64,000 bases of DNA from Pseudalkalibacillus hwajinpoensis (lineage in GTDB: Bacteria > Bacillota > Bacilli > Bacillales > Guptibacillaceae): positions 1,364,001 to 1,428,000 of the forward strand of contig NZ_JADFCM010000008.1 of NCBI RefSeq assembly GCF_015234585.1, given 5' to 3'. The position numbers and the translations under genes were made by a program. Of the stretch, positions 24,725 through 34,155 are shown piece by piece (the first letter of the stretch is position 1; every line of letters begins with the position of its first letter). The notes beneath the pieces are model-generated. The model did no database searches. It worked only from the letters and a program-made list of their open reading frames with translations, and was not told the DNA's origin.

Positions 24725-25794
24725 AAAAGGGCTATCTTGTATTAGAAAACGGAGCAGTATTTGAAGGCGATCTAATAGGAGCTTTAGAAGCTTCTGGTGA
24801 AGTTGTTTTCAATACAAGCATGACCGGTTATCAAGAGATTGTATCGGATCCTTCTTACGCCGGGCAAATCATCGTCTTCTGTTACCCACAAATCGGTAAC
24901 TATGGAATAAATAAACTTGATAGTGAAAGTGAACACCTTCATCTTCACGGTGTTGTTACAGGAGAGCAGTGTGAGGAACCTAGTCATTATTTAGCAACAG
25001 GTTCCTTCTCAAATGGTCTATTACAGAATGAAATTCCTTCTTTAACAGGTGTAGACACACGAGCCCTCGTTAAAATGCTACGGGATTATGGAACAATGAA
25101 AGGACAAATAACGGCTGAACTTCCTAATAACAACGTTGAATGGAAATCAGAGAAATCTTTTGTTCCAAATGTATCAGTAAAAGAAAAAACACATTATCCA
25201 GGTGAAGGGCCACTTATTGTGCTGATGGACTACGGGTATAAGAAATCAATTCTTACGTCTCTTCAATCTCTTGGTTGTGCTGTAACAATCATGCCATTTA
25301 ATACAACTTTTGAGGAAGTTGTTGACCTACAACCAGACGGAGTGGTGTTAAGTAATGGTCCTGGAGATCCTGAAGCATTATCTGCAACTTTTGAGACGAT
25401 ACGGCTTATTAGTGAAAAATATCCAACTTTCGGGATTTGTCTTGGTCATCAGCTTCTCGCTCTTTCACACGGGGCGTCCACTCGAAAGCTAACATTTGGA
25501 CATCGTGGGTCGAATCACCCGGTGAAGCATTTGGAGACGGGGAAAGTGTTTATCACCTCCCAAAACCATGGTTATGAAGTCGTACAGGAGACCTTAGAAG
25601 ATACAGGGCTTGCGCTTACTTTTGTTAATTTAAATGATGGAACCGTTGAAGGATTAAAACATCACCATTATAACATTCAATCGGTGCAATTCCATCCAGA
25701 AGCACACGCGGGACCTTCAGATACAGCATTTTTGTTCGACGCATTTATGAACCAGATTACAAGAACAGGAGACCAGCACTATGCCTTTACGTAA
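24721..25794 (+). CDS. carA: Carbamoyl-phosphate synthase small chain, arginine-linked
   Basis: Glutaminase subunit of 357 residues. The N-terminal CPSase small-chain domain (ENGAVFEG, NTSMTGYQEI) is followed by a class I glutamine amidotransferase domain with the oxyanion region LSNGPGDPEAL, nucleophile GICLGHQLLAL and catalytic His-Glu in QFHPEAHAGP. It supplies ammonia to CarB. Being embedded between argD and argF marks this as the arginine-regulated enzyme rather than the pyrimidine one. It overlaps carB by 14 bases. Confidence 0.93.
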   Translation: MKKGYLVLENGAVFEGDLIGALEASGEVVFNTSMTGYQEIVSDPSYAGQIIVFCYPQIGNYGINKLDSESEHLHLHGVVTGEQCEEPSHYLATGSFSNGLLQNEIPSLTGVDTRALVKMLRDYGTMKGQITAELPNNNVEWKSEKSFVPNVSVKEKTHYPGEGPLIVLMDYGYKKSILTSLQSLGCAVTIMPFNTTFEEVVDLQPDGVVLSNGPGDPEALSATFETIRLISEKYPTFGICLGHQLLALSHGASTRKLTFGHRGSNHPVKHLETGKVFITSQNHGYEVVQETLEDTGLALTFVNLNDGTVEGLKHHHYNIQSVQFHPEAHAGPSDTAFLFDAFMNQITRTGDQHYAFT

Positions 25795-28700
25795 AGAGTT
25801 AAAAAAAGTTGTCATTTTAGGATCTGGCCCTATTGTCATTGGTCAGGCAGCGGAATTTGATTATGCAGGTACACAGGCGTGCCTGGCGCTAAAAGAAGAG
25901 GGGATTGAGGTTGTTTTAATAAATAGCAATCCAGCCACCATTATGACGGATTCATCGATCGCGGATCATGTTTATATGGAACCAATGACGCTTCCTTATG
26001 TAGAGGAAATCCTCAAAAAAGAAAAGCCTGATGGCATCATTGGCACACTTGGTGGTCAAACAGGTTTAAATCTTGTCGTAGAACTTTATGAAAAAGGGAT
26101 TCTAGAAAAATTGAATGTGGAACTTCTTGGCACCTCTGTTGAATCCATTCAAAATGGGGAAGACCGTGAGAAGTTTAGACAGCTCATGCTTGATATTGGC
26201 GAACCAGTACCTGAGTCGAAAATTGCCGTGACAAGGGAAGAGGCGTTAACATTCGCTCGAGAAATTGGCTATCCGATCATGGTTCGCCCAGCCTATACAA
26301 TGGGTGGTGAAGGCGGTGGATTTGCAGCTGATGACAACGCCTTGCTTGAAATTGTTGATCGCGGCCTTTCCTTAAGTCCTATTCACCAGGTACTCATTGA
26401 AAAAAGCATGCTTGGTTGGAAAGAAATCGAATATGAAGTGATGCGTGACGAAAACGATACGTGCATGATCGTCTGTAACATGGAAAATATGGATCCTGTT
26501 GGAATTCATACAGGGGATTCGATTGTTGTTGCACCTTCTCAGACGCTGAATGATTACCAATACCAGATGCTACGAAACGTTTCGTTGAAAGTGATTCGTG
26601 CCATTGACGTTATTGGTGGTTGTAATATTCAAATTGGATTAAACCCTGAATCAAACGATTATTACATCATTGAGGTGAATCCGCGGGTAAGTCGTTCGTC
26701 TGCATTAGCTTCTAAAGCTACTGGCTATCCGATTGCACGTATGGCTGCAAAATGTGCCATTGGCTTTACATTAGATGAGCTTCCAAATCCAATTACAGGT
26801 AATACGTATGCAGCATTCGAACCTGCCCTTGATTATTTAGTTGTCAAAATACCAAGGTTCCCATTTGATAAGTTTCCTGAAGGTGATCGCGTACTTGGAA
26901 CGCAGATGAAAGCAACAGGAGAAGTGATGGCAATTGATCGAAGTTTTGAAGGTGCTTTAAACAAAGCTGTTCGATCTCTTGAGAGTGGTCATCAATCATT
27001 AACAGGCTTATATGAAGAGGTAAGTCAAGAGTATTTAAATGAACAGCTAATGACGCCAACAGATGAAAGACTTTTTTTAATTAGTGAAGCTTTTCGAAGA
27101 GGTTATTCTGTAGAGGACATTAAATCACTTACAGCCATTGATAGCTGGTTTCTTCATAAGGTGAAGCGAATTGTTGAAGCGGAAATAAAGATAATGAATC
27201 AAACCGATCTTTCTGAAGAATTGCTGATTCATGTTAAGCAATTAAACGTTAGTGATGCCTACATTTCGAAAGCAACTGGAAAAACGATCGATTCGATCAT
27301 GAGTATGAGTAAAGAAGCTGGCATTCAGAGGGGAATGAAGCAAGTTGATACGTGTGCGGGTGAGTTTGAAGCCATCACGCCTTATTTCTACTCTACGTAT
27401 TTAGGGAGCGATGAGATGGAGCAGATCAGTGAGCCAGGCATCCTCGTTCTTGGTTCAGGGCCCATTCGAATCGGGCAAGGTGTGGAGTTTGACTATTGCT
27501 CCGTTCACGCGACACAGGCAGTTAAGAAGTTAGGCTATCGTGCGATTGTTATGAATAATAACCCAGAAACGGTTAGTACAGATTATAGCGTTGCAGATCG
27601 TCTTTACTTTGAGCCGCTCTCACTTGAAGATGTCCTTGCGGTTATCGAGAAGGAACATATTATAGGAGTGGCTGTACAATTTGGTGGTCAAACTGCTGTT
27701 AATTTAGCGGAAGAGTTGCACGAGCGCGGAGTTCCAATCCTAGGTACACCTGTTGAGAACATTAATAAAGTCGAGGACCGAGATCAATTTTATCAATTGT
27801 TGGATTCTCTTTCGATTCCTTATATTGAAGGGAAAATGGCTTATCAGCCAGATGAAATGGAGGAGCTTGCCGCAGAGTTAGGATTCCCGATCATTGTAAG
27901 ACCTTCCTATGTGATAGGCGGACAAAACATGTTTATCTTCCGTCATATGGATGAACTGAAACGGTATACGCAAAAATTAGAGAGCAGTTCAAAGAAAATG
28001 TGGCCATTCCTTCTCGACCGCTTTGTGGAAGGAATTGAATGTGAGGTCGATGTGATTTGCGATGGAGAATCAATCGCCATTCCTGGCATTATGGAGCACC
28101 TTGAACGAGCGGGCGTTCATTCTGGAGATAGCACAGCAATTTATCCACCTGTATCCATTACAGAAGAGCAGAAAGAAACGATTACGATGTATTCTGAAAA
28201 GCTATCTCAAGCGCTCGAATGTCGAGGGTTAATGAATATTCAATTTGTCATCGATCAAGGCATCATTTATGTTCTTGAAATTAATCCAAGATCTTCGAGA
28301 ACTGTACCCGTTATCAGTAAAGTAACGAACATTCCAATGGTTGAATGGGCGATTAAAGCTCAATTGCAAAGTAACTCATTAAAGGCAACGGGTTTATTAG
28401 AAGAAAAGCCTTATTACACGGTGAAGTTTCCGATCTTCTCAAATGGAAAGTTAAAAAACGTAGACCATGTTCTTGGACCAGAAATGAAATCGACTGGAGA
28501 AGTGCTTGCTATGGCAAAAACATCGGAAGAAGCCTTAAGAAAAGCGGTTGTATCAACGTGGGATCCGAATAAGCTACCTTCTTCCATACTATGTTCGATT
28601 AGTGAAGAGCATAAAGAAGCTGCATGTGATGTACTAATGAAGCTTAAAGAAAAAGGTGTCGCAATCTACGCAACCTCTGGAACAGCCAAATTGTTAAATG

Positions 28701-28981
28701 ATAAAGGTATCCAATCAATCGTGATTAAAAAAGATTTAGATGAAATTGAGGCGCTAATGAAAGAAGAGCTAAGCGCAGTTGTATCGATTCCGACAATCGG
28801 CAGAGAAAAAGAACGTTCTGGATTTCAAATGCGCGCACTCGCTACACGATATAAAATTCCATGTTTTACGCATCTTGACACGCTTCAGTTATTGGTCTTA
28901 GAAGGATCCAAGACACTTGAAGTCAACAGTCTAGAGCATTGGCACCAAATGAAAGAAACTCCAATCGGGCAGGAAGGATGA
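25781..28981 (+). CDS. carB: Carbamoyl-phosphate synthase large chain, arginine-linked
   Basis: Protein of 1066 residues with the duplicated ATP-grasp architecture: first half starting VVILGSGPIVIGQAAEFDYA, second starting ILVLGSGPIRIGQGVEFDYC near residue 552. Each half has its own Pro-rich nucleotide-binding and Glu/Asn metal segments (IEVNPRVSRSSAL; LEINPRSSRTVP). The last roughly 130 residues form the MGS-like allosteric domain (VAIYATSGTAKLL). It makes carbamoyl phosphate from bicarbonate, ammonia and two ATP. Start ATG 25781 overlaps carA, and argF begins 5 bases after its stop. Confidence 0.93.
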   Translation: MPLRKELKKVVILGSGPIVIGQAAEFDYAGTQACLALKEEGIEVVLINSNPATIMTDSSIADHVYMEPMTLPYVEEILKKEKPDGIIGTLGGQTGLNLVVELYEKGILEKLNVELLGTSVESIQNGEDREKFRQLMLDIGEPVPESKIAVTREEALTFAREIGYPIMVRPAYTMGGEGGGFAADDNALLEIVDRGLSLSPIHQVLIEKSMLGWKEIEYEVMRDENDTCMIVCNMENMDPVGIHTGDSIVVAPSQTLNDYQYQMLRNVSLKVIRAIDVIGGCNIQIGLNPESNDYYIIEVNPRVSRSSALASKATGYPIARMAAKCAIGFTLDELPNPITGNTYAAFEPALDYLVVKIPRFPFDKFPEGDRVLGTQMKATGEVMAIDRSFEGALNKAVRSLESGHQSLTGLYEEVSQEYLNEQLMTPTDERLFLISEAFRRGYSVEDIKSLTAIDSWFLHKVKRIVEAEIKIMNQTDLSEELLIHVKQLNVSDAYISKATGKTIDSIMSMSKEAGIQRGMKQVDTCAGEFEAITPYFYSTYLGSDEMEQISEPGILVLGSGPIRIGQGVEFDYCSVHATQAVKKLGYRAIVMNNNPETVSTDYSVADRLYFEPLSLEDVLAVIEKEHIIGVAVQFGGQTAVNLAEELHERGVPILGTPVENINKVEDRDQFYQLLDSLSIPYIEGKMAYQPDEMEELAAELGFPIIVRPSYVIGGQNMFIFRHMDELKRYTQKLESSSKKMWPFLLDRFVEGIECEVDVICDGESIAIPGIMEHLERAGVHSGDSTAIYPPVSITEEQKETITMYSEKLSQALECRGLMNIQFVIDQGIIYVLEINPRSSRTVPVISKVTNIPMVEWAIKAQLQSNSLKATGLLEEKPYYTVKFPIFSNGKLKNVDHVLGPEMKSTGEVLAMAKTSEEALRKAVVSTWDPNKLPSSILCSISEEHKEAACDVLMKLKEKGVAIYATSGTAKLLNDKGIQSIVIKKDLDEIEALMKEELSAVVSIPTIGREKERSGFQMRALATRYKIPCFTHLDTLQLLVLEGSKTLEVNSLEHWHQMKETPIGQEG

Positions 28982-28985
28982 TTGA

Positions 28986-29954
28986 ATGATGCAGTCGGTA
29001 AAAACGCAAAATGAAATCGCAGAAGGAATGAAAGGGAAAGATTTTCTAACGATCGCTGAACTTAGCAGTGAGGAGATTCATTATCTTTTGCAAGAAGCTG
29101 AACTATTGAAAAAGCTACAAAAGGAAGGAATTCCTCATGAAGAATTAAAAGGAAAGGTGCTTGGGATGATCTTCGAAAAGTCATCAACAAGAACGCGTGT
29201 ATCATTTGAAGTAGCAATGCTTCAGCTTGGTGGGCATGCTTTGTTTCTTAGTTCGAAAGACATCCAGCTTGGAAGAGGCGAGACGGTTGAAGACACCGCT
29301 AATGTGCTAGCAGGGTACCTTGACGGAGTAATGATTCGAACGTTTGGCCATGAGACGATTGAACGTTTTGCCAAAGCTTCCTCAGTTCCCGTTATTAACG
29401 GCTTAACAGATACACATCATCCAGCACAAATTCTTGCTGATTTACTTACGATTATCGAGCATAAAGGTCATTTAAGTGGATTGAAAGCAGCTTATTTTGG
29501 AGATGGGAACAATGTGGCTCATTCACTTATTGAAGGGGCAGCGAAAGTGGGCATGAATTTCACGATCGCCTGTCCAGCAGGTTATGAACCAGATGAAGGG
29601 ATCGTAGCGAAAGCGAACGAAGTAGCAAAAGCAAATGGTTCGGTCATTGAGGTAACCGCTGATCCCCTTGCAGCTGCTAAGGATGCGGATGTTTTGATTA
29701 CCGATGTTTGGGCGAGTATGAGGCAAGAAGACGAGCAAGCTGAACGTGAGGGCGTTTTCGAACCCTTTCAGGTGAATGAGGAGTTATGCATAAATGCTGA
29801 TGAAAATTACATCTTTATGCATTGTCTTCCAGCGCATAGAGGAGAAGAGGTTACAGCGGAAATTATTGATGGTTCTCATTCAGTTGTATACCAGGAAGCA
29901 GAGAATCGTCTCCACGCTCAAAAAGCACTTTTGAAACTTTTATTAAAAAGTTAA
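28986..29954 (+). CDS. argF: Ornithine carbamoyltransferase
   Basis: Protein of 322 residues that condenses ornithine and carbamoyl phosphate to citrulline. The carbamoyl-phosphate loop is FEKSSTRTRVSFEVA, the ornithine-binding DVWASM segment (in TDVWASMRQED) is present, and HCLPAHRGEEV carries the catalytic Cys. ATG 28986 follows AGGAAGGATG; a second ATG is adjacent. Last gene of the promoter-proximal set argCJBD-carAB-argF. A 70-base gap with a possible secondary promoter precedes argG. Confidence 0.94.
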   Translation: MMQSVKTQNEIAEGMKGKDFLTIAELSSEEIHYLLQEAELLKKLQKEGIPHEELKGKVLGMIFEKSSTRTRVSFEVAMLQLGGHALFLSSKDIQLGRGETVEDTANVLAGYLDGVMIRTFGHETIERFAKASSVPVINGLTDTHHPAQILADLLTIIEHKGHLSGLKAAYFGDGNNVAHSLIEGAAKVGMNFTIACPAGYEPDEGIVAKANEVAKANGSVIEVTADPLAAAKDADVLITDVWASMRQEDEQAEREGVFEPFQVNEELCINADENYIFMHCLPAHRGEEVTAEIIDGSHSVVYQEAENRLHAQKALLKLLLKS

Positions 29955-29963
29955 ATTTTTTTC

Positions 29964-29992
29964 GTGCAATTTGAATAAATATACGTTATCAT
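29964..29992 (+). promoter_or_regulatory. Possible internal ArgR-controlled promoter before argGH
   Basis: In the only sizeable gap of the arginine cluster, TGAATAAATATACG (29972-29985) matches the first arm and spacer of the ARG box found before argC. It lies between a weak -35 GTGCAA (29964-29969) and a -10 TATCAT (29987-29992) with a 17-base spacer. No terminator hairpin is visible after argF, so argGH may be transcribed both from here and by read-through. Confidence 0.45.
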
Positions 29993-30024
29993 AGATATTA
30001 ATACAAAGATAAGGAGTGGATGAC

Positions 30025-31236
30025 ATGGCAAAAGAGAAAATCATTCTTGCTTATTCCGGAGGTCTTGATACCTCCATTTCGATAAAATGGTTAGAAGAAA
30101 AATATGGATACGAGGTTATTGCTCTTGGACTTGATGTAGGTGAAGGGAAAGATCTAGAGACGATCAAGGAAAAGGCACTGAATGTGGGTGCCTCAAAAGC
30201 TTATATGATTGAAGCGAAAGAACTTCTTGCTGAGAACTATCTTTTACCAGCATTAAAAGCAAATGCATTATACGAAGGGAAATACCCGCTATCCTCAGCA
30301 CTGTCACGTCCCCTCATTTCAAAGCTTCTAGTTGAAGCGGCTGAACGTGAAGGAGCTACGGCAGTGGCACATGGATGTACAGGAAAAGGAAATGATCAGG
30401 TTCGCTTTGAAGTATCGATTCAAGCGTTGAATCCGGACTTGAAAGTGATCGCTCCTGTTCGTGAATGGGGAATGACGCGTGATGAACAGATTGCTTACGC
30501 ACAAAAAAAAGGGATCCCGGTTCCTGTTAAACTTGATAATCCATTTTCAATTGATGCCAACATTTGGGGGCGTGCATGTGAAGCTGGTGTACTTGAAGAT
30601 CCGTGGGCTGAGGCTCCAGAAGCCGCATTCGATTGGACAGCACCAATTCACCTAACACCTGATGAGCCGGAATACATTGAAATTGATTTTGTAGAAGGCT
30701 GCCCAACAGCACTTAATGGCCAAAAGATGGGGCTAGTTGATCTTATTGAGAAGTTAAATGAAATTGGCGGCGTCCACGGTATTGGACGTATTGATCATAT
30801 TGAAAATCGTCTCGTTGGAATTAAATCCAGAGAAGTATATGAAAACCCAGGAGCACTCATTTTAATTAACGCTCACAAAGAATTGGAATTTTTAACTCAT
30901 ACGCGTGAAGTATCACAGTTCAAAACGACGATTGATCAGCAGCTTTCAAAACTGATCTATGATGGTTTATGGTATTCACCACTTCGTCAGGCGCTTGAAG
31001 GGTTCATTAACGAAACCCAGAAAGTAGTAAGTGGTAAGATTCGTCTTAAATTACACAAAGGGTCAAACACAGTAGTTGGACGTAAATCAGAGAACTCTCT
31101 CTATAACGAACAACTTGCAACATATCTTAAAGGTGATCTCTTTGATCATGACGCTGCAGTTGGATTCATTAAACTATGGGGATTACCTACAAAAGTGAAT
31201 GCGGAAGTTCATAAGAAGCAAAAAGTAACTCAATAA
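30025..31236 (+). CDS. argG: Argininosuccinate synthase
   Basis: Protein of 403 residues that joins citrulline and aspartate using ATP. The PP-loop [14 protein letters not shown] near the N-terminus, [15 protein letters not shown] and [10 protein letters not shown] near the C-terminus identify the family. ATG 30025 sits 8 bases after AAGGAG; an upstream GTG (30016) would overlap the site. It is followed 12 bases later by argH. Confidence 0.95.
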   Translation: MAKEKIILAYSGGLDTSISIKWLEEKYGYEVIALGLDVGEGKDLETIKEKALNVGASKAYMIEAKELLAENYLLPALKANALYEGKYPLSSALSRPLISKLLVEAAEREGATAVAHGCTGKGNDQVRFEVSIQALNPDLKVIAPVREWGMTRDEQIAYAQKKGIPVPVKLDNPFSIDANIWGRACEAGVLEDPWAEAPEAAFDWTAPIHLTPDEPEYIEIDFVEGCPTALNGQKMGLVDLIEKLNEIGGVHGIGRIDHIENRLVGIKSREVYENPGALILINAHKELEFLTHTREVSQFKTTIDQQLSKLIYDGLWYSPLRQALEGFINETQKVVSGKIRLKLHKGSNTVVGRKSENSLYNEQLATYLKGDLFDHDAAVGFIKLWGLPTKVNAEVHKKQKVTQ

Positions 31237-31248
31237 GGAGATGTTAGT

Positions 31249-32631
31249 GTGTCTAAGCTATGGGGTGGACGCTTTACGAAAGAAACGAATAAGCTTGTAG
31301 AAGAATATACAGCTTCGATCCAGTATGATAAAGAACTAGCAGAAGAAGATATCGAAGGCAGTCTGGCCCATGTTCAGATGCTTAGTGAATGTGGTGTAAT
31401 TAGTTCCTCTGACATGGAAGAAATCAAGCGAGGCTTACTTGTTGTTCTTGAGAACATTCAGAATGGAACGTTTGTATACGATGTATCTCAAGAAGACATT
31501 CATATGAACATTGAAAAAGCACTCATTGATGAAATAGGACCTGTTGGAGGAAAGCTGCATACCGGTAGAAGCCGTAATGACCAGGTTGCAACGGATATGC
31601 ATATGTACCTTATTAAAAAGGTTAACCATTTTATTTCACACATCGAAGAGGTTCAGCAGGCGATTCTAAGCCAGGCTGAATCTCATGTTGAAACTGTTTT
31701 ACCAGGTTATACACATTTGCAGCGTGCTCAACCTGTATCATTTGCCCATCATATGCTGGCGTATTTCTGGATGTTTGAACGTGATAAGGAAAGATTTCAA
31801 GACAGCTTAAAGAGAACGAGTATGTTACCGCTTGGTGCAGGCGCACTAGCTGGAACAACCTTTCCGATTGACCGCCATCGCACGGCAGAACTGTTAGGTT
31901 TTGACGCCGTTTATCCAAATAGCATGGACGCTGTTAGTGATCGTGATTTTATTGTTGAGTTTCTTTCAAATGCTTCCATGCTTATGATGCACATGTCCCG
32001 TTTGTCGGAAGAAATGGTGATCTGGAGCAGTCAGGAATTCCAATTTATCGAACTAGACGATTCTTTCTGTACGGGATCGAGTATTATGCCCCAGAAAAAG
32101 AATCCGGATGTTCCTGAACTTCTTCGTGCGAAAACAGGTCGTGTGTATGGGAATTTGTTTAGCTTGTTAACGGTATTGAAAGGACTACCGCTTGCTTATA
32201 ACAAAGACATGCAGGAAGACAAGGAAGGCATGTTTGATACAGCTAAGACGCTTGATGGCGCTCTTCAACTTTTGGCGCCTATGATTGAAACAATGACTGT
32301 ACAGACAGAAAACATGAAGCAAGCCGTTAATGAAGATTATTCTAATGCAACTGATATTGCGGATTACCTTGTTAACAAAGGAATGACGTTCCGTGAGTCG
32401 CATGAAGTCATAGGAAAGATTGTTCTTTATGGTATCGAAAGAAAGAAATATTTACTTGATCTTACGATGGAAGAATTTAAATCATTTACGCCATTATTTG
32501 AAGAAGATGTTTTTGAAGTGCTTAAGCCTGCTAATGTGATGAACGCAAGAAAAAGCTATGGAGGTACGTCACCAGAGCAAATCGCGATTCAGATTAGTTT
32601 AGCTCATCAGCATGTGAAAGAGAATGCATAA
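31249..32631 (+). CDS. argH: Argininosuccinate lyase
   Basis: Fumarase/aspartase-superfamily enzyme of 460 residues releasing arginine and fumarate. It begins [20 protein letters not shown], contains [13 protein letters not shown], and [18 protein letters not shown] with the catalytic Ser on the mobile loop. GTG 31249 has AAGGAGATG upstream. It completes the pathway from glutamate to arginine in one locus. Only an imperfect hairpin without a T run follows, so the exact transcript end is unclear. Confidence 0.95.
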   Translation: MSKLWGGRFTKETNKLVEEYTASIQYDKELAEEDIEGSLAHVQMLSECGVISSSDMEEIKRGLLVVLENIQNGTFVYDVSQEDIHMNIEKALIDEIGPVGGKLHTGRSRNDQVATDMHMYLIKKVNHFISHIEEVQQAILSQAESHVETVLPGYTHLQRAQPVSFAHHMLAYFWMFERDKERFQDSLKRTSMLPLGAGALAGTTFPIDRHRTAELLGFDAVYPNSMDAVSDRDFIVEFLSNASMLMMHMSRLSEEMVIWSSQEFQFIELDDSFCTGSSIMPQKKNPDVPELLRAKTGRVYGNLFSLLTVLKGLPLAYNKDMQEDKEGMFDTAKTLDGALQLLAPMIETMTVQTENMKQAVNEDYSNATDIADYLVNKGMTFRESHEVIGKIVLYGIERKKYLLDLTMEEFKSFTPLFEEDVFEVLKPANVMNARKSYGGTSPEQIAIQISLAHQHVKENA

Positions 32632-32952
32632 AGGGCCCTATCCGAAAGGATAAGACCCTCATGAAGAAGGAAGTTATTAGCGTTTGCTAAACAAGCGATG
32701 GGGTAGAACGGTAGTTGTCTTTTGGAGACACCTCTTTCTAATGAAAGTTGTTAGAGCCTTGTTTTACCAACAGAGTAGTTCAACGCGACCATCTCCTTAA
32801 AAGCTTCCGTTTTCCTTATGCACTTTTGTTCTTCCCTCTTCACTAATTATCATGGCCACTTTCATCTGCTTCTATACATGCCCATTCAAACTTTTTTCGG
32901 ATACTTTTTTTCCGTAAGTGGGAGAATACGAAGAGGTGAAAGGAGGGGTAAG
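32632..32952. other. Non-coding gap after argH
   Basis: This stretch of about 320 bases starts with an imperfect hairpin (AGGGCCCTATCC / GGATAAGACCCT around GAAA, 32632-32659) lacking a T run. I find no supported gene or known RNA motif in the remainder; the last 50 bases hold the ribosome binding site of the small downstream gene. Confidence 0.5.
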
Positions 32953-33090
32953 ATGGGCCGAGGAAAGGCATTTGATCATAAGAAAAAAGGAATGGAACGT
33001 GAACGACCGAAAACAGCAGATCAAACAAAGTTCCCTCACGAAGCATCAACAGGGCATAAAACAATTCAGAATGAAGAACGCGAAGAATAA
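32953..33090 (+). CDS. Small basic hydrophilic protein, 45 aa
   Basis: ATG 32953 follows a strong AAAGGAGGGG. The 45-residue product is rich in Lys, Arg, Glu and His (MGRGKAFDHKKKG at the start) with no hydrophobic segment, Cys or Trp; it is probably unstructured. The composition resembles the small, very polar proteins of Bacillaceae, some of which are packaged in spores, but I cannot assign it to a named family. A near-perfect terminator directly after the stop supports a discrete gene. Confidence 0.55.
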   Translation: MGRGKAFDHKKKGMERERPKTADQTKFPHEASTGHKTIQNEEREE

Positions 33091-33093
33091 AGT

Positions 33094-33124
33094 AAGCTTC
33101 CTGCAATTGCAGGGAGCTTTTTAC
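33094..33124 (+). terminator. Terminator after the small basic protein
   Basis: Stem AAGCTTCCTGC / GCAGGGAGCTT (11 bp, one T-G pair) with an AATT loop followed by T residues. Confidence 0.88.
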
Positions 33125-33212
33125 TTTTGACGAGAAACTAAGCTTGCTTTCTTGAGGTTCATTTCCAACTCCAGTAAAATTAAATATAGATGATTGAAAA
33201 GGGGACTTTTAA

Positions 33213-34082
33213 ATGAATTCAGTAGGTCTTGTACTAGAAGGCGGAGGGATGAGAGGCGTTTATACGGCAGGCGTTTTAGAGTATATGATGGAGCACGAGT
33301 TGTATTTTCCTTATGTGATTGGCGTATCTGCTGGTGCATGTAATGCAGCTTCATACCTCTCAAGGCAAAATGGAAGGAATCGCAAAGTACTTATTGATTA
33401 TGTGAATCATCCCGAATACATTTCATACAAGAATTTATTTCGTAAAAAACAGCTGTTTGGTATGGATTTAATCTTTAATGAAATTCCTTCTACTCATGTA
33501 CCGTTCGATTTTGATGCATTTCAGAATGCTACTGAGCAATTTGTTATTGGCACAACAGATATCTCTACCGGGAAACCTTATTATTTTAATAAGAAAGATG
33601 ATGGTGAACAGATTCTTTCGATTCTAAGAGCATCGAGCTCATTACCATTCATGGCCCCGCCCGTTCAAATTAATAATCGTTTTCACCTGGATGGCGGTAT
33701 TACAGATCCGATCCCTGTTCAAAAATCGGAAGTCGATGGCAATAAAAGTCATGTAGTCGTTTTGACCCGCAATGAAGGATATCGAAAGCAGAAATCAAAG
33801 TTATCATGGATGATTCAACGTCTTTATCGGAAAAATCCTGCGCTCGCACAAGCCATTACAAAGCGATATATTCATTACAATCAAACACTTGATCATATAG
33901 AAGCAAATCGGGAGAATTATTTTATCATTCAACCTTCAACACCTCTTGAAGTAGCACGGATAGAAAAGTCACAGCTTCGTCTCACGACTTTATACAATCA
34001 AGGATATGAAGAGATGAAAAGGCATCATAAAGAACTAGAAGCTTGGCTTGAAAAGAGGGAGTTAGCGAAAGAAACTGTTTGA
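33213..34082 (+). CDS. Patatin-like phospholipase
   Basis: Protein of 289 residues with the Ser-Asp dyad of patatins: the oxyanion loop LVLEGGGMRGVYTAGVLEYM at the N-terminus, nucleophile elbow VIGVSAGACNA (Ser near 43), and FHLDGGITDPIP carrying the catalytic Asp near 165. It is predicted to be a cytoplasmic or membrane-associated lipid acyl hydrolase. ATG 33213 has AAAAGGGG upstream. It is similar in length and motif order to YjjU-type bacterial patatins. It is apparently monocistronic. Confidence 0.85.
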   Translation: MNSVGLVLEGGGMRGVYTAGVLEYMMEHELYFPYVIGVSAGACNAASYLSRQNGRNRKVLIDYVNHPEYISYKNLFRKKQLFGMDLIFNEIPSTHVPFDFDAFQNATEQFVIGTTDISTGKPYYFNKKDDGEQILSILRASSSLPFMAPPVQINNRFHLDGGITDPIPVQKSEVDGNKSHVVVLTRNEGYRKQKSKLSWMIQRLYRKNPALAQAITKRYIHYNQTLDHIEANRENYFIIQPSTPLEVARIEKSQLRLTTLYNQGYEEMKRHHKELEAWLEKRELAKETV

Positions 34083-34155
34083 ATGTGTGATCATATGTTT
34101 AAGAATATAGCTAACTTGGGAACAGTTCTCCAACACTATGTAGGAGGTCTTTCAA

